A stretch of DNA of 20,159 bases, taken from contig CAYOCE010000022.1 of assembly GCA_964402405.1 (NCBI GenBank), forward strand, positions 1-20,159, written 5' to 3'. This DNA is from CAYOCE01 sp964402405. Its GTDB lineage: Bacteria > Pseudomonadota > Alphaproteobacteria > UBA7879. Shown one piece after another: positions 8,887 through 15,933 of the stretch; the stretch's first letter is position 1; every line of letters starts with the position of its first letter. The position numbers and the translations under genes are program-made. The notes beneath the pieces were generated by a model that was not told the DNA's origin, ran no database searches, and saw only the letters and a list, made by a program, of their open reading frames with translations.

Positions 8887-11301
8887 ATGATAAAATATTT
8901 AGGGACTTTTCTAAGCATCTGCCTCTTTTTTTTAGAAAGTCAGGCTATGTTAAGAGGGGAGGAGTTAGAAGAGAGGGATCACCACCTTTTCTTAAGTGTT
9001 GTGTCTCACCAAAATACCCACAAAAGGGATCGCGAGCACTTATTGCAAATTCTTTCAAGAGAAGGTGAACAATATGCGCAAGCCAAAGATAGTCACGGAA
9101 AATCCTTCCTAGCAATCGCTTGCCACTATGGAGACGATGAAGTTGTTAATCTTCTCTTACAAAATAATGCGGATCCCAATGACCGAGGAGATAATGGGGT
9201 GACGGCTTTATATGTGGCCATTCAAGGGAATAAGGCTCCTATTGAACAGTACATAAAAATTATAGCCACTCTTTTAGAGAAAGGGGCAGACCCCAACATA
9301 GCAGATCAAAAGGGGATAAGTCCCCTTTATTTATCTAGTAAAAAGGGGAATGAAGAGATGGTTGATCTTCTCTTGAAAAAGGGAGCTGAGGTGAATTTTG
9401 TAGAAAATACAAATGAAGAATCACCTTTATTTATTGCAGCGAAAAAAGGGCGTTTAGGCGCTCTTATACGCTTAATTAATGCTGGGGCCAATGTTAACAT
9501 GAGAAACCGCTGTGGTATTACCCCCTTGCTCATTGCTATTTACGAAAACAAAAAAAGTGCGATGGAAGAGCTTTTAGCAAGAGGGGCAGATCCCAATACT
9601 ATGGCTGAAGACACTACTGCCTTGCAACTGGCAACCCTTAAAGGACACAGGGATATGGTGGTGCCTCTTATTCAAAAAGGGGCTCAGATCTTTTATAGGG
9701 AACCTACCCCCTCAAGAAATGCCACTTACTTAAATTATACAAAAGAAGGGGGCATCGAACGTGAAGAGTTCTTACTACTTGCTTTAACTGCTTATGATCC
9801 CTTGGCACGGGAAACAAGAGAAGAAGAACCCATTTATAATACAGGGCGTATTTATGAAATGATTGGAACTTCGGAATATCTAAAGAGAGCTGTTAGTTGG
9901 TATGAGTATCTTCTGAAAATTAATCCAAACCATAAAGGGGCTAATTTTCGCTTAGGCGTTCTTTATGAAAAAGGATTGGGTGTTGGAAAAAATCTAGACA
10001 AGGCCATGGAATATTATAGGGCGGCTGCTCAATTAGGGCATGAGGTGGCTGGGATTCGGCTACATCTTTATCAGAATACGGTTACTGATGAAGGGTACTA
10101 TAAGCTAATCGATTTAAAGCGGGATATTCAAGAAAAATTTCTAGAAGCACAAGAAAAACTGAATGCAGAAATAAGGCAGGGGTATACCATTAGAAAAAAC
10201 CCAGATGTAGCATATATAGAACCAGCAGATGTTGGGAGCGGCTCCATTCTGTTTAACCTGGGTCAAGATTATATTGATTGTAGGGACGTGTTAGAGAAAG
10301 TTTTACTCGCCCATTGTCAAGATTTTTTAAAAATAAATTATGATTTTATCCCTGTAGATCCTTTCTTAAGCGAGTATAACATCAGTTTTGAGGGAGAGGA
10401 AGAGGAAGAGGAAGAAATAGGGCAGTCAGCAATAGATAATCTTAAGGAGATTCTGAAAAAGACATTAGTCACAATGCTCGAGCCCAATGATAAGTTTGAC
10501 CCAGTGGGCGATTTTGAAGAAGCATGGGGTAATATTTTTTGGAACCCCCAGGATAGAATCATGAAGAAAAAATTCATGTGGGTATATTGTAAACACATGG
10601 AGCAAGGCCTTAAAGAGGGAGGCCTGGAAGAACGCGTAAAATGGGAGTTTGCTTTAAAAATTTCTCAAAATGCGGGACGCTGCGCGGATGGTCAGTCACA
10701 ATACCTGGATGGGCAAATTGCTTACTTTCTTAGGGGAGGAAGCGAGGGCAAGACAGTAGGGGGACTAATCAGTCAAGTTATTCAATCCTACAAACAAGAT
10801 TTTATAGAAAAGCATAAAGATCCTCTTGCTGAGGCAGAAGAAAAAGCAACGGAAGTGCCCGTTCTTTTAAGGGAACGCATGAGATTTCCTCTGGGGCTTA
10901 TTGGCAAATTCCATCACCCCACATATGCAGAATTAGGATGTGGGCAGAAACGTAAATATTCACCTGCCCATGTGATGAATCTTTTTTTAGAGGGAGGAGC
11001 GATTCGTTTTCAGAGAGGCCGTGTTGTCCATCATACAGAATCAATTGAAAAATATACGCCTTCTCTTCTAGTGAGGCTCATGGTTAAAGCTTATCAAGAG
11101 AACCGCATAAAAAACGCCTCCCTTCAAGAGTGGATCGAAAAACATGAGAAACTGGGTCCCATATATCGAGATGCCTTTACCATGATGGAGGATCATGCTT
11201 ATTTTAATGTAAGCGTTGCTGACGGGCATCATTATTTTACCCCCCTCTTCTTTGAACAACTTTTAATAGACCATGGTTTTTTAATTAAATCTGAGGTGTG
11301 A
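8887..11301 (+). CDS. Exported ankyrin-Sel1 protein with an unassigned C-terminal domain, 804 aa
   Basis: ATG at 8887 follows AAAAAGGAGA at about the right distance. Residues 1-20 (MIKYLGTFLSICLFFLESQA) are a signal peptide. Residues ~69-270 hold six ankyrin repeats, seen as NGVTALYVAIQGN, LLEKGADPN, KGISPLYLSSKKG, LLLKKGAEVN and CGITPLLIAI. Residues ~318-395 hold about two Sel1/TPR-like repeats (GANFRLGVLYEKGLGVGKNL, then AMEYYRAAAQLGHE). An acidic run (EGEEEEEEE, ~503-510) separates a ~290-residue C-terminal region with no family I can name. That region contains a single GRCADGQ (Cys599) and a histidine-rich end. Ankyrin and Sel1 repeats bind proteins, and the C-terminal part may be the active module. 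The gene sits 33 bases after the Sel1 gene and 61 bases before the RNase III-like gene on the same strand, probably cotranscribed. Confidence 0.9.
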   Translation: MIKYLGTFLSICLFFLESQAMLRGEELEERDHHLFLSVVSHQNTHKRDREHLLQILSREGEQYAQAKDSHGKSFLAIACHYGDDEVVNLLLQNNADPNDRGDNGVTALYVAIQGNKAPIEQYIKIIATLLEKGADPNIADQKGISPLYLSSKKGNEEMVDLLLKKGAEVNFVENTNEESPLFIAAKKGRLGALIRLINAGANVNMRNRCGITPLLIAIYENKKSAMEELLARGADPNTMAEDTTALQLATLKGHRDMVVPLIQKGAQIFYREPTPSRNATYLNYTKEGGIEREEFLLLALTAYDPLARETREEEPIYNTGRIYEMIGTSEYLKRAVSWYEYLLKINPNHKGANFRLGVLYEKGLGVGKNLDKAMEYYRAAAQLGHEVAGIRLHLYQNTVTDEGYYKLIDLKRDIQEKFLEAQEKLNAEIRQGYTIRKNPDVAYIEPADVGSGSILFNLGQDYIDCRDVLEKVLLAHCQDFLKINYDFIPVDPFLSEYNISFEGEEEEEEEIGQSAIDNLKEILKKTLVTMLEPNDKFDPVGDFEEAWGNIFWNPQDRIMKKKFMWVYCKHMEQGLKEGGLEERVKWEFALKISQNAGRCADGQSQYLDGQIAYFLRGGSEGKTVGGLISQVIQSYKQDFIEKHKDPLAEAEEKATEVPVLLRERMRFPLGLIGKFHHPTYAELGCGQKRKYSPAHVMNLFLEGGAIRFQRGRVVHHTESIEKYTPSLLVRLMVKAYQENRIKNASLQEWIEKHEKLGPIYRDAFTMMEDHAYFNVSVADGHHYFTPLFFEQLLIDHGFLIKSEV

Positions 11302-11362
11302 GTAGATGAGGGGCATCATTCCAACGACAATAAAATTTTAATCGCGAGAGAGGGAAAAAAAG

Positions 11363-13174
11363 ATGCTGAAAATATTCTTTAAAAAAATTCTTTCCTATTT
11401 TTTTCTATTACAGCTTATACTTCATCCAATTTATGGGATGGAAGGCGAGGATCTTGCAGGACCAAGTGCTTCTGGAAGTGTTGTCCCTGATGCCTTAGAT
11501 GTTTTCCAAAAGAGTGATCAAGGGTATGAAGAGTTTTATGAAAGGATTGGCTACCAATTTAATAATCCACAACTATTGACTTTAGCAATTACCCATAATC
11601 AAGAAGATATTGGGGGTACTCTTTCTTCCCGGGGAAATGAAAGGTTTGAATTTTTAGGAGATGCAGTCCTTGAAGTTAGTTTAAAGCAACAGTTATGGGC
11701 AAAAGTGCCAATTACTCATTTCCATGAACTCCCTCAAATATATAGTGAGCTAAGTAAAAACGAAAGTTTAGCTGAAATCTGCGATTATTTGGGCCTTGAT
11801 AGGCTGGCGACCTTTCCCAGTTTATCTTCTTTACCTCGAAAAAACCCTAAAAGGAATCCTATCTTAGATGCCAAGGCTGATCGTCTGGAGGCATTAGTAG
11901 GGGCAATGTACCTAGATGGAGGACTTGCCCCCGTTAATTCTTTTGTGACACAATTTTGGTTTAGACGAGACGATTCTCCCTACGCCAGACTTGCTCTTGG
12001 ATTTGGTGGCAATGAAGGAGGAAGCGGTAATTCAGAAAATAGTTATCAGTTTAGCAATACTTGGATGTTTTTGATGGCTCTTAAAAAACCTATTCCTTCA
12101 GATTTTTTAGGAGAGGGGATTTTTAAATGGGTAATGGCTGAGTATTTTTATCGACGCTTTCCCCAGCTTCCTGAAGGAGAACTGGCCAAAAAATTACAAG
12201 TAGTAACTAAAAAGCAAAATCTACCAACTTCTATCACTGTAGATACTATGCCCATACCCACAAGTAATCTGATGGCAAGTATTGGGGCAATTTATCTGGA
12301 TGCTGGGTTAGAGAAGGCTAGGTCCTTCATTTTATGGCATTGGACCAGTCTTTTTCTTCCCCCTGAAATTGAAGAAACTTTGCAAAGAGATCCTGTTATG
12401 CCGACCTCTGAATCGTTTATAATCTATCCTCCCCTTACAAAAGGGGACACACCTCCTAAAAATTTACTAATTGAGGTTTTGAGAATTATTGGGGAAGATC
12501 CAACTTTTGATACTCCATCGGAAAGTTCTCCCATGGGGTTTACTTCGACGACTTCTTTTCTTAATTTTAAAGCAGAAGGTACCAGTGCACAAAAACGAGA
12601 AGCTGAAAAGAAAGCCTCTCAAAAAGGATTAGAGACATTAGCTATAGAGGCATTATTAGAAATGCAAAGGGGTGTAGATCCTTTGTATCCAGAAGAGTTT
12701 TATTTACGTCTTTTAGAAACACATTTTAGAATGTTTTTTGGAGGTAATTTTAACTATCATTTGATAGCAGAACATCCTCAAGAAAGTGCCTATCGAGTGG
12801 AAACCCAAGGTTATGGGGTTGGTTCTTTTAGGGCAGATGGAAAAACTTTAGGGGAAGCTAAGTATAAATCTCTAGCAAATACCCTAATAGAAAATTTAGG
12901 GCGTTCCTATAGAGAGTCAAAAAAATCCTCGGGGCATCCTATTTTAACTTTAGATGGCGGTTTAGAGTTTTATAGAAATTTATGTTTCAAGCAGATTGCT
13001 CAAAAATTAGAGGAGCCTGAAATCATACCTTTAAGGAAAGCACCAGATAAAGTAACACCTCTATTAACCTATGAGATAAAAGTTGGGCCTTTATCTGCAG
13101 TGGGAGAAGGGTATTCTCAAGAAATGGCCACTCTTGATGCTATGGTTAATTTCATCAAAGAGCAAAATCTTTAA
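11363..13174 (+). CDS. Exported tandem RNase III / dsRNA-binding protein, 603 aa
   Basis: Residues 1-25 (hydrophobic core YFFLLQLILHPIYG) form a signal peptide, unexpected for an RNase III. Residues ~54-200 are an RNase III domain. They carry NERFEFLGD (92-100) and ADRLEALVGAMYLDGG (172-187), with E93, D100, D173 and E176 at the positions of the E. coli metal-binding residues E38, D45, D114 and E117. Residues ~228-330 are a second, degenerate copy: YQFSN parallels YQFNN, followed by DFLGEGIFKWVMAEYFYRRF and NLMASIGAIYLDAG. The four positions there are Ile, Glu, Ser and Met, so it should not cut. Residues ~364-427, ~442-512 and ~534-600 look like dsRNA-binding domains, the first with KREAEKKASQKGLETL. 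Ordinary bacterial RNase III is 220-250 aa with one of each. The gene is last in the effector run. An active cutter of double-stranded RNA outside the cytoplasm is an inference. Confidence 0.88.
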   Translation: MLKIFFKKILSYFFLLQLILHPIYGMEGEDLAGPSASGSVVPDALDVFQKSDQGYEEFYERIGYQFNNPQLLTLAITHNQEDIGGTLSSRGNERFEFLGDAVLEVSLKQQLWAKVPITHFHELPQIYSELSKNESLAEICDYLGLDRLATFPSLSSLPRKNPKRNPILDAKADRLEALVGAMYLDGGLAPVNSFVTQFWFRRDDSPYARLALGFGGNEGGSGNSENSYQFSNTWMFLMALKKPIPSDFLGEGIFKWVMAEYFYRRFPQLPEGELAKKLQVVTKKQNLPTSITVDTMPIPTSNLMASIGAIYLDAGLEKARSFILWHWTSLFLPPEIEETLQRDPVMPTSESFIIYPPLTKGDTPPKNLLIEVLRIIGEDPTFDTPSESSPMGFTSTTSFLNFKAEGTSAQKREAEKKASQKGLETLAIEALLEMQRGVDPLYPEEFYLRLLETHFRMFFGGNFNYHLIAEHPQESAYRVETQGYGVGSFRADGKTLGEAKYKSLANTLIENLGRSYRESKKSSGHPILTLDGGLEFYRNLCFKQIAQKLEEPEIIPLRKAPDKVTPLLTYEIKVGPLSAVGEGYSQEMATLDAMVNFIKEQNL

Positions 13175-13272
13175 GAGAGTAGAAATTCATTAACGAGAGG
13201 AGGTCCTACAAATTTAGGCTAGTAGAGAAGGATAAAAAATCTGGTAATATTTAACCAGAAAGGAACCTTAGA

Positions 13273-13437
13273 ATGAGTCTAAAAAAGAAACAGTATAGTA
13301 CTGAATCCAAAGCCAAAGTAGCCCTTGCAGCGATACGAGAGGAAGGGACATTACAGCCGTTATCATCACGCTTTGGGGTCAATCCCAATATAATCTCTAA
13401 ATGGAAGCAACAAGCTCGGATTCCTTCATTCCGATAA
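13273..13437 (+). pseudogene. Truncated IS3-family OrfA (HTH_Tnp_1)
   Basis: ATG at 13273, after AGAAAGGAACC, opens 54 codons: MSLKKKQYSTESKAKVALAA, then EEGTLQPLSSRFGVNPNIIS and KWKQQA. This is the N-terminal helix-turn-helix of IS3-family (IS150-like) OrfA proteins. After KQQA the sequence turns into an unrelated IPSFR and stop, so the remaining half of OrfA and all of OrfB are missing. I see no OrfB motifs in 13438-13573, nor clear inverted repeats. The fragment marks a former insertion just downstream of the RNase III-like gene and is probably inert. Confidence 0.8.
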
Positions 13438-13573
13438 GGAAGCCCACATTGATTTATCTTACGTGAATTCAACTCACAAGTGCAACTCAGCACTCTATCT
13501 CTCGCTTTTAAATATTCTTATTACATCACGCTTGTACTCAACTTTTTATGTTCTCGTCGTCTACCCTATACTA

Positions 13574-14524
13574 TTAGGAGCGTTTATTGAGATTAAATAA
13601 CTCAGTAAACTCAGGATAGGAAATAGTAGGGTTAAGCGTATACTTACCTTGTCCTAAGTATTGACGAGCAGTCTCTCTTAAGCGTCCAGCACAATCACGT
13701 GTGGCAGCAGAACCCATTGTAAGCCGCGAGACACCTAATGGTTTTAGTACTGCTAAATCTTTAATCCAGGAACCTGCAAGTAAATTAAGGGGCAATTGAA
13801 TTGTTCTAACAACTTCAGAGACTAAATCAGAGTCCGTAAGACTCGGAACAAATACACCATCAGCTCCAGCCTCTTGATAGGCTTGAAGTCGACTTAATGT
13901 TTCTGGTAAGCGATCTTCTGGAGAAAAGAGATTTAACCAAAAAACATCTGTGCGCGCATTAATGAATAAAGGGATCCCTATTTTATGGGTTAAAGCTTTT
14001 ATAGCTTTGATTTTTTCTGTTTGCTCAGCAATTGAAAATAAATGTCCTGGATTCTTTGGATCCGCGTCTTCGATGTTAATACCAACAGCCCCTATTTTTA
14101 AAATACTCAGAACAGTTTCACAAATCTCATCTGGCGTATCCCCAAAGCCAGCCTCTAAGTCTACCGTCACGGGAACATTAACACTGTTTACAATACGATC
14201 TACCATAAAGAATAAGCTATCCCTAGGTAACTGCTGACCATCCGGGTACCCCAGAGCAGCAGCCATACCTGCACTTGTTGTCGCAATTGCTGTAGCTCCT
14301 TCTTGTTCAAAGATTTTAGCACTTAAGGCATCCCATGCATTCGGTAAAATAAGAGGGTCTCCTTTTTTATGGAGTAAGTGAAATGACTGGGCTTTCTCCT
14401 GTAATTGGGAAGAAAAATGATATTCCATATCCGCCTCCTCTCGTCCTGCCCCAAACGATACTAAGTTCATAGCCATACTAAAAAAAGAAAAAAATATAAA
14501 GAAGCGCCTATCTTTTATAAACAT
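13574..14524 (-). CDS. PEP mutase / isocitrate lyase superfamily protein
   Basis: This is a 316-residue frame, typical of the PEP mutase/isocitrate lyase superfamily of TIM-barrel lyases that make or break C-C or C-P bonds next to a carboxylate with Mg2+. Visible motifs in order are LPNAWDALSAKIFEQEGATA (59-78), TTSAGMAAALGYPDG (82-96), the Mg-binding DLEAGFGDT (122-130), GINIEDAD (148-155) and INARTDVF (188-195). The isocitrate lyase Cys motif is absent, so it is one of the shorter 2-methylisocitrate-lyase or oxaloacetate-hydrolase-like proteins of unassigned substrate. The start is ambiguous. ATG 14524 adds a hydrophobic leader (RRFFIFFSFFSMAMNLVSF), while ATG 14428 (residue 33) has a perfect AGGAGG and fits the usual family length. 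It lies 134 bases downstream of the DUF1016 gene on the same strand and looks like a metabolic passenger. Confidence 0.88.
   Translation of the reverse strand: MFIKDRRFFIFFSFFSMAMNLVSFGAGREEADMEYHFSSQLQEKAQSFHLLHKKGDPLILPNAWDALSAKIFEQEGATAIATTSAGMAAALGYPDGQQLPRDSLFFMVDRIVNSVNVPVTVDLEAGFGDTPDEICETVLSILKIGAVGINIEDADPKNPGHLFSIAEQTEKIKAIKALTHKIGIPLFINARTDVFWLNLFSPEDRLPETLSRLQAYQEAGADGVFVPSLTDSDLVSEVVRTIQLPLNLLAGSWIKDLAVLKPLGVSRLTMGSAATRDCAGRLRETARQYLGQGKYTLNPTISYPEFTELFNLNKRS
14434..14439 (-). promoter_or_regulatory. Strong ribosome binding site supporting an internal start
   Basis: Read on the minus strand this is AGGAGG, five bases before the ATG at 14428-14426 inside the PEP mutase-like frame. 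It favours a 284-residue cytoplasmic product. The caveat is that the same bases also encode Glu-Glu in the longer frame, so the match could be coincidental. Confidence 0.5.
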
Positions 14525-14658
14525 TTTATCTTAACTCCATTCTCTATAAAAAAATATTAAAATACTGACCTCTACTATGGAACAGCAACCCAAATACTAG
14601 ATGTTTAAGAAAACTACCATACTTTTTGACCACTTCAGACCTTCTTTCTAAGAAGTCC

Positions 14659-15744
14659 TTAAATATCTTCATTTGTCTCAATCAGACTATTCTTTAAATA
14701 GTTTTCCTTTGCTAACACTATAGCTTGTCGTAATTTATTTTCTAATATAGCTTTAGGAGGAAGTTCGGTTAAATATTGAGCTACATGAATACCACTAGCA
14801 TCAAGCTCCAAGTATTTTACATCCTCTTGGTCTTTATCTGAACAAAGAATAATACCTAAAGGCTTTTCCTCACCAGGACGCCGTTCATTCTCATCAAGCC
14901 AACGTAAGTACCATTCCATCTGTCCTTTATGAGCTGGCTCAAATTCGGTGAGCTTGAGCTCAATTGCGATTAATCTCCTTAATCGCCTATGAAAAAATAA
15001 TAAATCCAAATAACGGTCTTTTTTTAAGGTACTCATTCGTTTTTGCCGTGCAACAAAACAAAAATCTGTCCCTAGTTCTTGAATAAACTCTGTCAGTTGA
15101 CTAAGAATTGCTGATTCTAAATCAGATTCACTATAAGCCTCCTTCAGTCCCATAAAATGAAGAAGAAATGGGTCCTTAAAAACCAGATCTGTTGAGATCT
15201 CCCCTGTTTCTTTAAGATTTTTCAAATTTTGCTGAATCACCTTATCAGGTCTTTTACTTAAGGCAGTACGCTCGAACAACATTCCATCTATTTTATCTTT
15301 TAAAGTGCGAACCCCCCATCTTTCAATTTGACATATTTGAGTATAAAACTCTCTTTTCAAGTCATCTTCTATGCTACAAAGCAGTATAAAATGAGACCAA
15401 GATAATTGTCTCGACAGTGTTGAGACAATCTCTTGATCTGGGTATAATTTAGAAAACTTAAGCATCCGAAAGAGATTAGGTCGGCTAAACCCTTTCCCAT
15501 ATTTTGAGGTTAATTCTACTGCAAGACCGTTTATTATTTTTTCTCCATATTCTGCTCTTACTTCTCCCAAAACAGCTTGATTAATACGAGATCCAACTAA
15601 CCAGTTTAATACAACAAGAGTGGAGTTAACCTCTCGAGCAACTTGATTACGCCCTTTTTCAATGAGTTGACTTATTTCAGCAAACAGTTGCTTATGAGAG
15701 AAGTCTATGCCTACACTTTTTTGAATCTCGGGTAATTTTTTCAT
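14659..15744 (-). CDS. DUF1016 (YhcG-type) PD-(D/E)XK nuclease-like protein
   Basis: The frame could begin at a TTG (15756), but the ATG at 15744 (MKKLPEIQKS) is a more natural start. Neither has a strong ribosome binding site. Numbering is from the TTG. Residues ~20-160 are the DUF1016 N-terminal winged-helix region (VLNWLVGSRI, YGEKIINGLAVELTSKYGKG, FSRPNLFRMLKF). Residues ~190-350 are the PD-(D/E)XK part: FVARQKRM, YLDLLFFHRRLRRL with D251, IAIELK with E266 and K268, then GQMEWYLRWLDENERRPGEE and LGIILC. The catalytic residues are present and the length is normal, so the protein looks intact. YhcG-family proteins often sit in mobile or defence-rich regions, but their substrate is poorly defined. 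Here no restriction-modification or transposase gene is adjacent. It is transcribed divergently from the 15934 gene. Confidence 0.92.
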   Translation of the reverse strand: MKKLPEIQKSVGIDFSHKQLFAEISQLIEKGRNQVAREVNSTLVVLNWLVGSRINQAVLGEVRAEYGEKIINGLAVELTSKYGKGFSRPNLFRMLKFSKLYPDQEIVSTLSRQLSWSHFILLCSIEDDLKREFYTQICQIERWGVRTLKDKIDGMLFERTALSKRPDKVIQQNLKNLKETGEISTDLVFKDPFLLHFMGLKEAYSESDLESAILSQLTEFIQELGTDFCFVARQKRMSTLKKDRYLDLLFFHRRLRRLIAIELKLTEFEPAHKGQMEWYLRWLDENERRPGEEKPLGIILCSDKDQEDVKYLELDASGIHVAQYLTELPPKAILENKLRQAIVLAKENYLKNSLIETNEDI

Positions 15745-15809
15745 CAAGTTATCCAATATCTAGAATCTATTTATCGAAAACAGCATACTGAGAAATAGAG
15801 AGACTTACA

Positions 15810-15838
15810 ATTATCTTTTACGGTGAAATAACAGCCAA
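15810..15838 (-). promoter_or_regulatory. Candidate promoter for the DUF1016 gene
   Basis: On the minus strand TTGGCT (15838-15833) is followed after 17 bases by GATAAT (15815-15810). These match the -35 consensus at 4 of 6 and the -10 consensus at 5 of 6 positions. Transcription would start near 15803, giving a leader of about 60 bases before the DUF1016 start. Confidence 0.45.
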
Positions 15839-15871
15839 AAAAGTAAGTTCGAGCTTTTTAAGATGCCCCTA

Positions 15872-15883
15872 TGTCAATTGACA
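15872..15883. promoter_or_regulatory. 12-bp perfect palindrome over the -35 box: candidate operator
   Basis: TGTCAATTGACA reads the same on both strands, and its right half is the TTGACA -35 box of the plus-strand promoter. A dimeric repressor bound here would block that promoter and, being only 34 bases upstream of the divergent -35, might also affect it. Palindromes arise easily from a TTGACA flanked by its complement, so an operator role is a guess. Confidence 0.35.
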
Positions 15884-15906
15884 ATAACAAAAAATAGGAA
15901 GATAAT
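15878..15906 (+). promoter_or_regulatory. Near-consensus sigma70 promoter for the two-gene exported unit
   Basis: TTGACA (15878-15883, 6 of 6) and GATAAT (15901-15906, 5 of 6) are separated by exactly 17 bases. This is the best promoter in the window. The start site would be near 15913, followed by AAAGGAG at 15921-15927 and the ATG at 15934. Confidence 0.7.
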
Positions 15907-15933
15907 TTGTGGTAATTTTAAAAGGAGAAAAAT

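Noticed and set aside
2990..13435. Shared CTTCATTCCGA near 2993 and 13425 as a duplicated junction or attachment site
   Set aside because: Only about 11 bases match, with no extension on either side. Two such matches are expected by chance in AT-rich sequence of this length.
13438..13573. IS3 OrfB or the right inverted repeat after the OrfA fragment
   Set aside because: No DDE motifs or matching end could be read. The sequence after 13437 appears unrelated.
14639..14658. Hairpin just downstream of the DUF1016 stop as a terminator
   Set aside because: A short stem (CTTCTT/AAGAAG, loop TCT) without a T run on the minus strand; weak and not distinguishable from chance.
15849..15877. Use of the palindrome's other half as a minus-strand -35 box
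   Set aside because: No -10-like hexamer lies 16-19 bases further along the minus strand. The separate TTGGCT-17-GATAAT pair is better.
14659..15933. DUF1016 gene as part of a restriction or anti-phage locus
   Set aside because: No methyltransferase, specificity subunit, helicase or toxin-antitoxin gene is adjacent. The neighbours are a metabolic lyase and exported proteins.
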